This document shows positions 34,376-35,341 of a DNA stretch of 35,341 nt, one piece after another. The translations under genes were made by a program, and so were the position numbers. Below the pieces are notes generated by a model. That model saw only the letters and a list, made by a program, of their open reading frames with translations. It was not told the DNA's origin and made no database searches. Numbering within the stretch: position 1 is the stretch's first letter; every line of letters starts with the position of its first letter. The stretch is taken from positions 1 through 35,341 of the forward strand of contig CAJTEM010000044.1 in the NCBI GenBank assembly GCA_910575255.1, in the 5' to 3' direction. The DNA comes from Lachnospiraceae bacterium. GTDB taxonomy: Bacteria > Bacillota > Clostridia > Lachnospirales > Lachnospiraceae.

Positions 34376-34712
34376 AGGGATACTAACCATAAATCTATTG
34401 TAGAAGCCTGCTAAATATGTTGTAACGAGCTTATATGATGGGGATATAGCAGCAGGCGGTAAGGTATACCCCCGGTAGGTTTATATTTTGTTTTTAATGC
34501 TTTAATTCGTGAAAGTATGTATCTGATCTTCCCACATATCATCTTTAATTTTCAGCCTACCGGACTACCCAAGGGGGATAGGTTTACACATAAAAATTTT
34601 CAGTACCTGCTTAATCAATATCTTCCTGTCTTTTGGTATGCATCATAACCGTACCAAAAAGTTTCATTTTGCGGTTAAATTTCAGCAGTTAAATTTCAGA
34701 TTAAAAAGCATA
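34376..34712. other. Region upstream of the split gene, likely conjugative-element DNA
   Basis: 34376-34390 encodes the first five codons of the split helix-turn-helix gene. Beyond it lie the arms GCCTGCT/AGCAGGC (near 34407-34457) and the 8-bp inverted repeat CCGGTAGG/CCTACCGG (34472-34479, 34556-34563). A 43-codon minus-strand frame (34411-34542) that begins MICGKIRYILSR could be a small gene but has no SD and is not recognised. No other gene is seen. Confidence 0.35.
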
Positions 34713-34741
34713 TTGAAAAAAGTTTTTGCATATGCTATAAT
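34713..34741 (+). promoter_or_regulatory. Promoter of the antisense (antitoxin) RNA
   Basis: TTGAAA (34713-34718) and a perfect TATAAT (34736-34741) are spaced by 17 bp. It points at the terminator hairpin 45 bp downstream, so it can only make a short RNA. Confidence 0.8.
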
Positions 34742-34747
34742 GCCAAT

Positions 34748-34830
34748 AGGCAAAAAGAAATCACAAGTCCATGCGGACAAGAAACAAATCCCCAAACCGT
34801 GTTGCAGCACAGTTTGGGGATTCTTCTTTT
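34748..34830 (+). ncRNA. Predicted antitoxin RNA (RNA II-like)
   Basis: An RNA of about 80 nt would run from near 34748 to the T-rich end of the hairpin. It converges on the toxin mRNA. Its terminator arm is complementary to the 3' end of that mRNA, and its 5' half (34752-34779) is a near-copy of the strand opposite the toxin start (34936-34964), so it can pair with the toxin SD/start region at a distance. This is the layout of RNA II of the pAD1 par locus. Confidence 0.7.
34787..34822. terminator. Shared bidirectional terminator of toxin and antitoxin RNAs
   Basis: AATCCCCAAAC and GTTTGGGGATT pair over 11 bp, then GTG/CAC beyond one mismatch, around a TTGCAG loop. The plus strand continues CTTCTTTTCTTTT and the minus strand TGTTTCTTG. 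It lies at the meeting point of the two convergent transcripts. Confidence 0.9.
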
Positions 34831-34858
34831 CTTTTATAGTGGCCAAGCACCCACTAGG

Positions 34859-34957
34859 TTAGTTGTTGCTCTTATCGTCACTGTCTAACCATTTGATGAT
34901 GTAGTGGCAAACTACACCAGCCAAAACAGCAACTAAAAAAGAAATCACAACTTCCAT
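34859..34957 (-). CDS. Fst-like type I toxin, small hydrophobic peptide
   Basis: 32 residues beginning MEVVISFLVAVLAGVV and ending KWLDSDDKSNN. A single hydrophobic helix, Trp-Leu-Asp at the membrane edge and an acidic-polar tail are the pattern of Fst/TxpA-class toxins, which insert in the cell membrane. A strong SD (AGGAGGTG, 34963-34970) stands five bases before the ATG. The predicted mRNA runs from about 34996 to 34787, near 210 nt, the same size as RNA I of pAD1. A convergent antisense RNA would repress it. Toxicity is inferred from architecture, not shown. Confidence 0.8.
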   Translation of the reverse strand: MEVVISFLVAVLAGVVCHYIIKWLDSDDKSNN

Positions 34958-35002
34958 GCAGACACCTCCTCCCTGTTGCGGGTATCGGTGAGCAACATAT
35001 AA

Positions 35003-35011
35003 AGTATAACA
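35003..35011 (-). promoter_or_regulatory. Extended -10 promoter of the toxin mRNA
   Basis: The minus strand reads TGTTATACT, an extended -10 (TGnTATAcT). No good -35 stands 17 bp upstream, which is usual for extended -10 promoters. Transcription would begin near 34996. Confidence 0.55.
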
Positions 35012-35254
35012 TATTATTCGATATTTTTATACTTTTATTTCGAGACTTGCTCTTAAGACTGTGACTATAACTATCCGATGCTCTCTATATCCTGCGGGCA
35101 CTGACATCTTGTCAATTTTCTTAGTCAGTATCTAATTTTACATCCGAAAAGGATATTTATATAACTCAAACTTCGCACATAGATTTTAGCTATGCACCTT
35201 GAAAATTCAATATCTGGCAATGATTCAATTATCAAAGAACAGTCTTTTATACCG
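35012..35254. other. AT-rich intergenic region
   Basis: There is no gene here. It contains an imperfect hairpin with CATAG/CTATG (35178-35194) and lies between the toxin promoter and the end of the next minus-strand gene. Confidence 0.3.
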
Positions 35255-35341
35255 CTATGCCGCAACTAATTGCGATTGTAGAAGAGATGGCAAAGTGCTG
35301 ATGAATGCTTCAACCAGTTCATCTATCTTTTCATCAACGAG
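35255..35341 (-). CDS. C-terminal end of an unidentified protein (5' end outside window)
   Basis: The frame is open from the right edge to a TAG at 35255-35257: 28 residues, beginning LVDEKIDELVEAFISTL and ending QSQLVAA. Charged helix followed by a short hydrophobic stretch suggests a real C-terminus. No family can be assigned. It is on the same strand as the toxin and the helix-turn-helix gene, so it may belong to the same mobile element. Confidence 0.45.
   Translation of the reverse strand, partial: LVDEKIDELVEAFISTLPSLLQSQLVAA

Larger units (their letters stand above)
34752..34964. repeat. Direct repeat pair linking antitoxin RNA and toxin start region
   Basis: Copy 34752-34779 and copy 34936-34964 share AAAAAGAAATCACAA exactly, then TCCATGC and GACA, with a 1-nt indel and two substitutions. 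The second copy covers the toxin ATG and the sequence just after it. In par_pAD1 the equivalent repeats DRa and DRb allow the antisense RNA to block toxin translation. Confidence 0.8.

Noticed and set aside
34638-34862. 74-codon plus-strand frame near the right end
   Set aside because: It passes through the antisense RNA promoter and the shared terminator, which explain this DNA better; no ribosome binding site.
35012-35254. rRNA spacer or leader, suggested by a CACCTTGAAAATTC stretch
   Set aside because: No rRNA sequence lies next to it, and the resemblance is to a short, common AT-rich string only.

Overview
The window looks like a chromosomal segment of a Gram-positive gut anaerobe of the class Clostridia, most likely Lachnospiraceae. 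The evidence is the moderately high GC of the host genes, strong AGGAGG-type ribosome binding sites, sigma-A-like promoters, a LicR/ManR-type PTS regulator, and Firmicutes versions of UvrA, FtsH, NhaC, MetA and LigA. The species cannot be fixed from sequence alone.

Layout. 1-3200: the tail of an unknown plus-strand gene faces uvrA, which has a promoter overlapped by a LexA-like box. 3180-9069 (minus): a sugar operon of PRD/EIIB/EIIA regulator, fructose-family PTS IIA, IIB and IIC, an 85-bp tandem duplication, then two class II aldolases. 9070-14415 (minus): ftsH, a membrane-anchored serpin and an AbgB-like M20 amidohydrolase. 14669-17249 (minus): a polar amino acid ABC transporter with its own promoter. 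17399-23167: a phosphoglycolate-phosphatase-like HAD gene, nfo, a LutC/LUD-domain gene, a cytidylate-kinase-like gene, nhaC and a GNAT acetyltransferase. 23205-31822 (minus): flavodoxin-like protein, folD with a separate cyclodeaminase-type cyclohydrolase (fchA), metA, ligA, an RluF-like pseudouridine synthase, queA and an anchored hypothetical protein. 31974-32045: tRNA-Arg(CCG).

Downstream of the tRNA the DNA becomes AT-richer and looks like decayed mobile DNA. It carries a Tn916-type helix-turn-helix gene split by an IS110-family element, whose ends can be read to within 3 bp by rejoining the split gene. It also carries a compact locus with the architecture of a par/Fst type I toxin-antitoxin system: a 32-residue hydrophobic toxin, a convergent antisense RNA, a shared bidirectional terminator and direct repeats.

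The most unusual structure is a family of long imperfect palindromes bounded by CTAG, found as two adjoining pairs (18188-18516 and 28588-28907). Each pair has an A-type and a B-type palindrome sharing one CTAG. The two B copies differ at only two of 166 positions although about 10 kb apart and in opposite orientation. All four have the same hairpin tip (CGTAG/CTACG around a TGG-containing loop) on otherwise different A-type stems. One B copy supplies the last two codons and the stop codon of the pseudouridine synthase gene.
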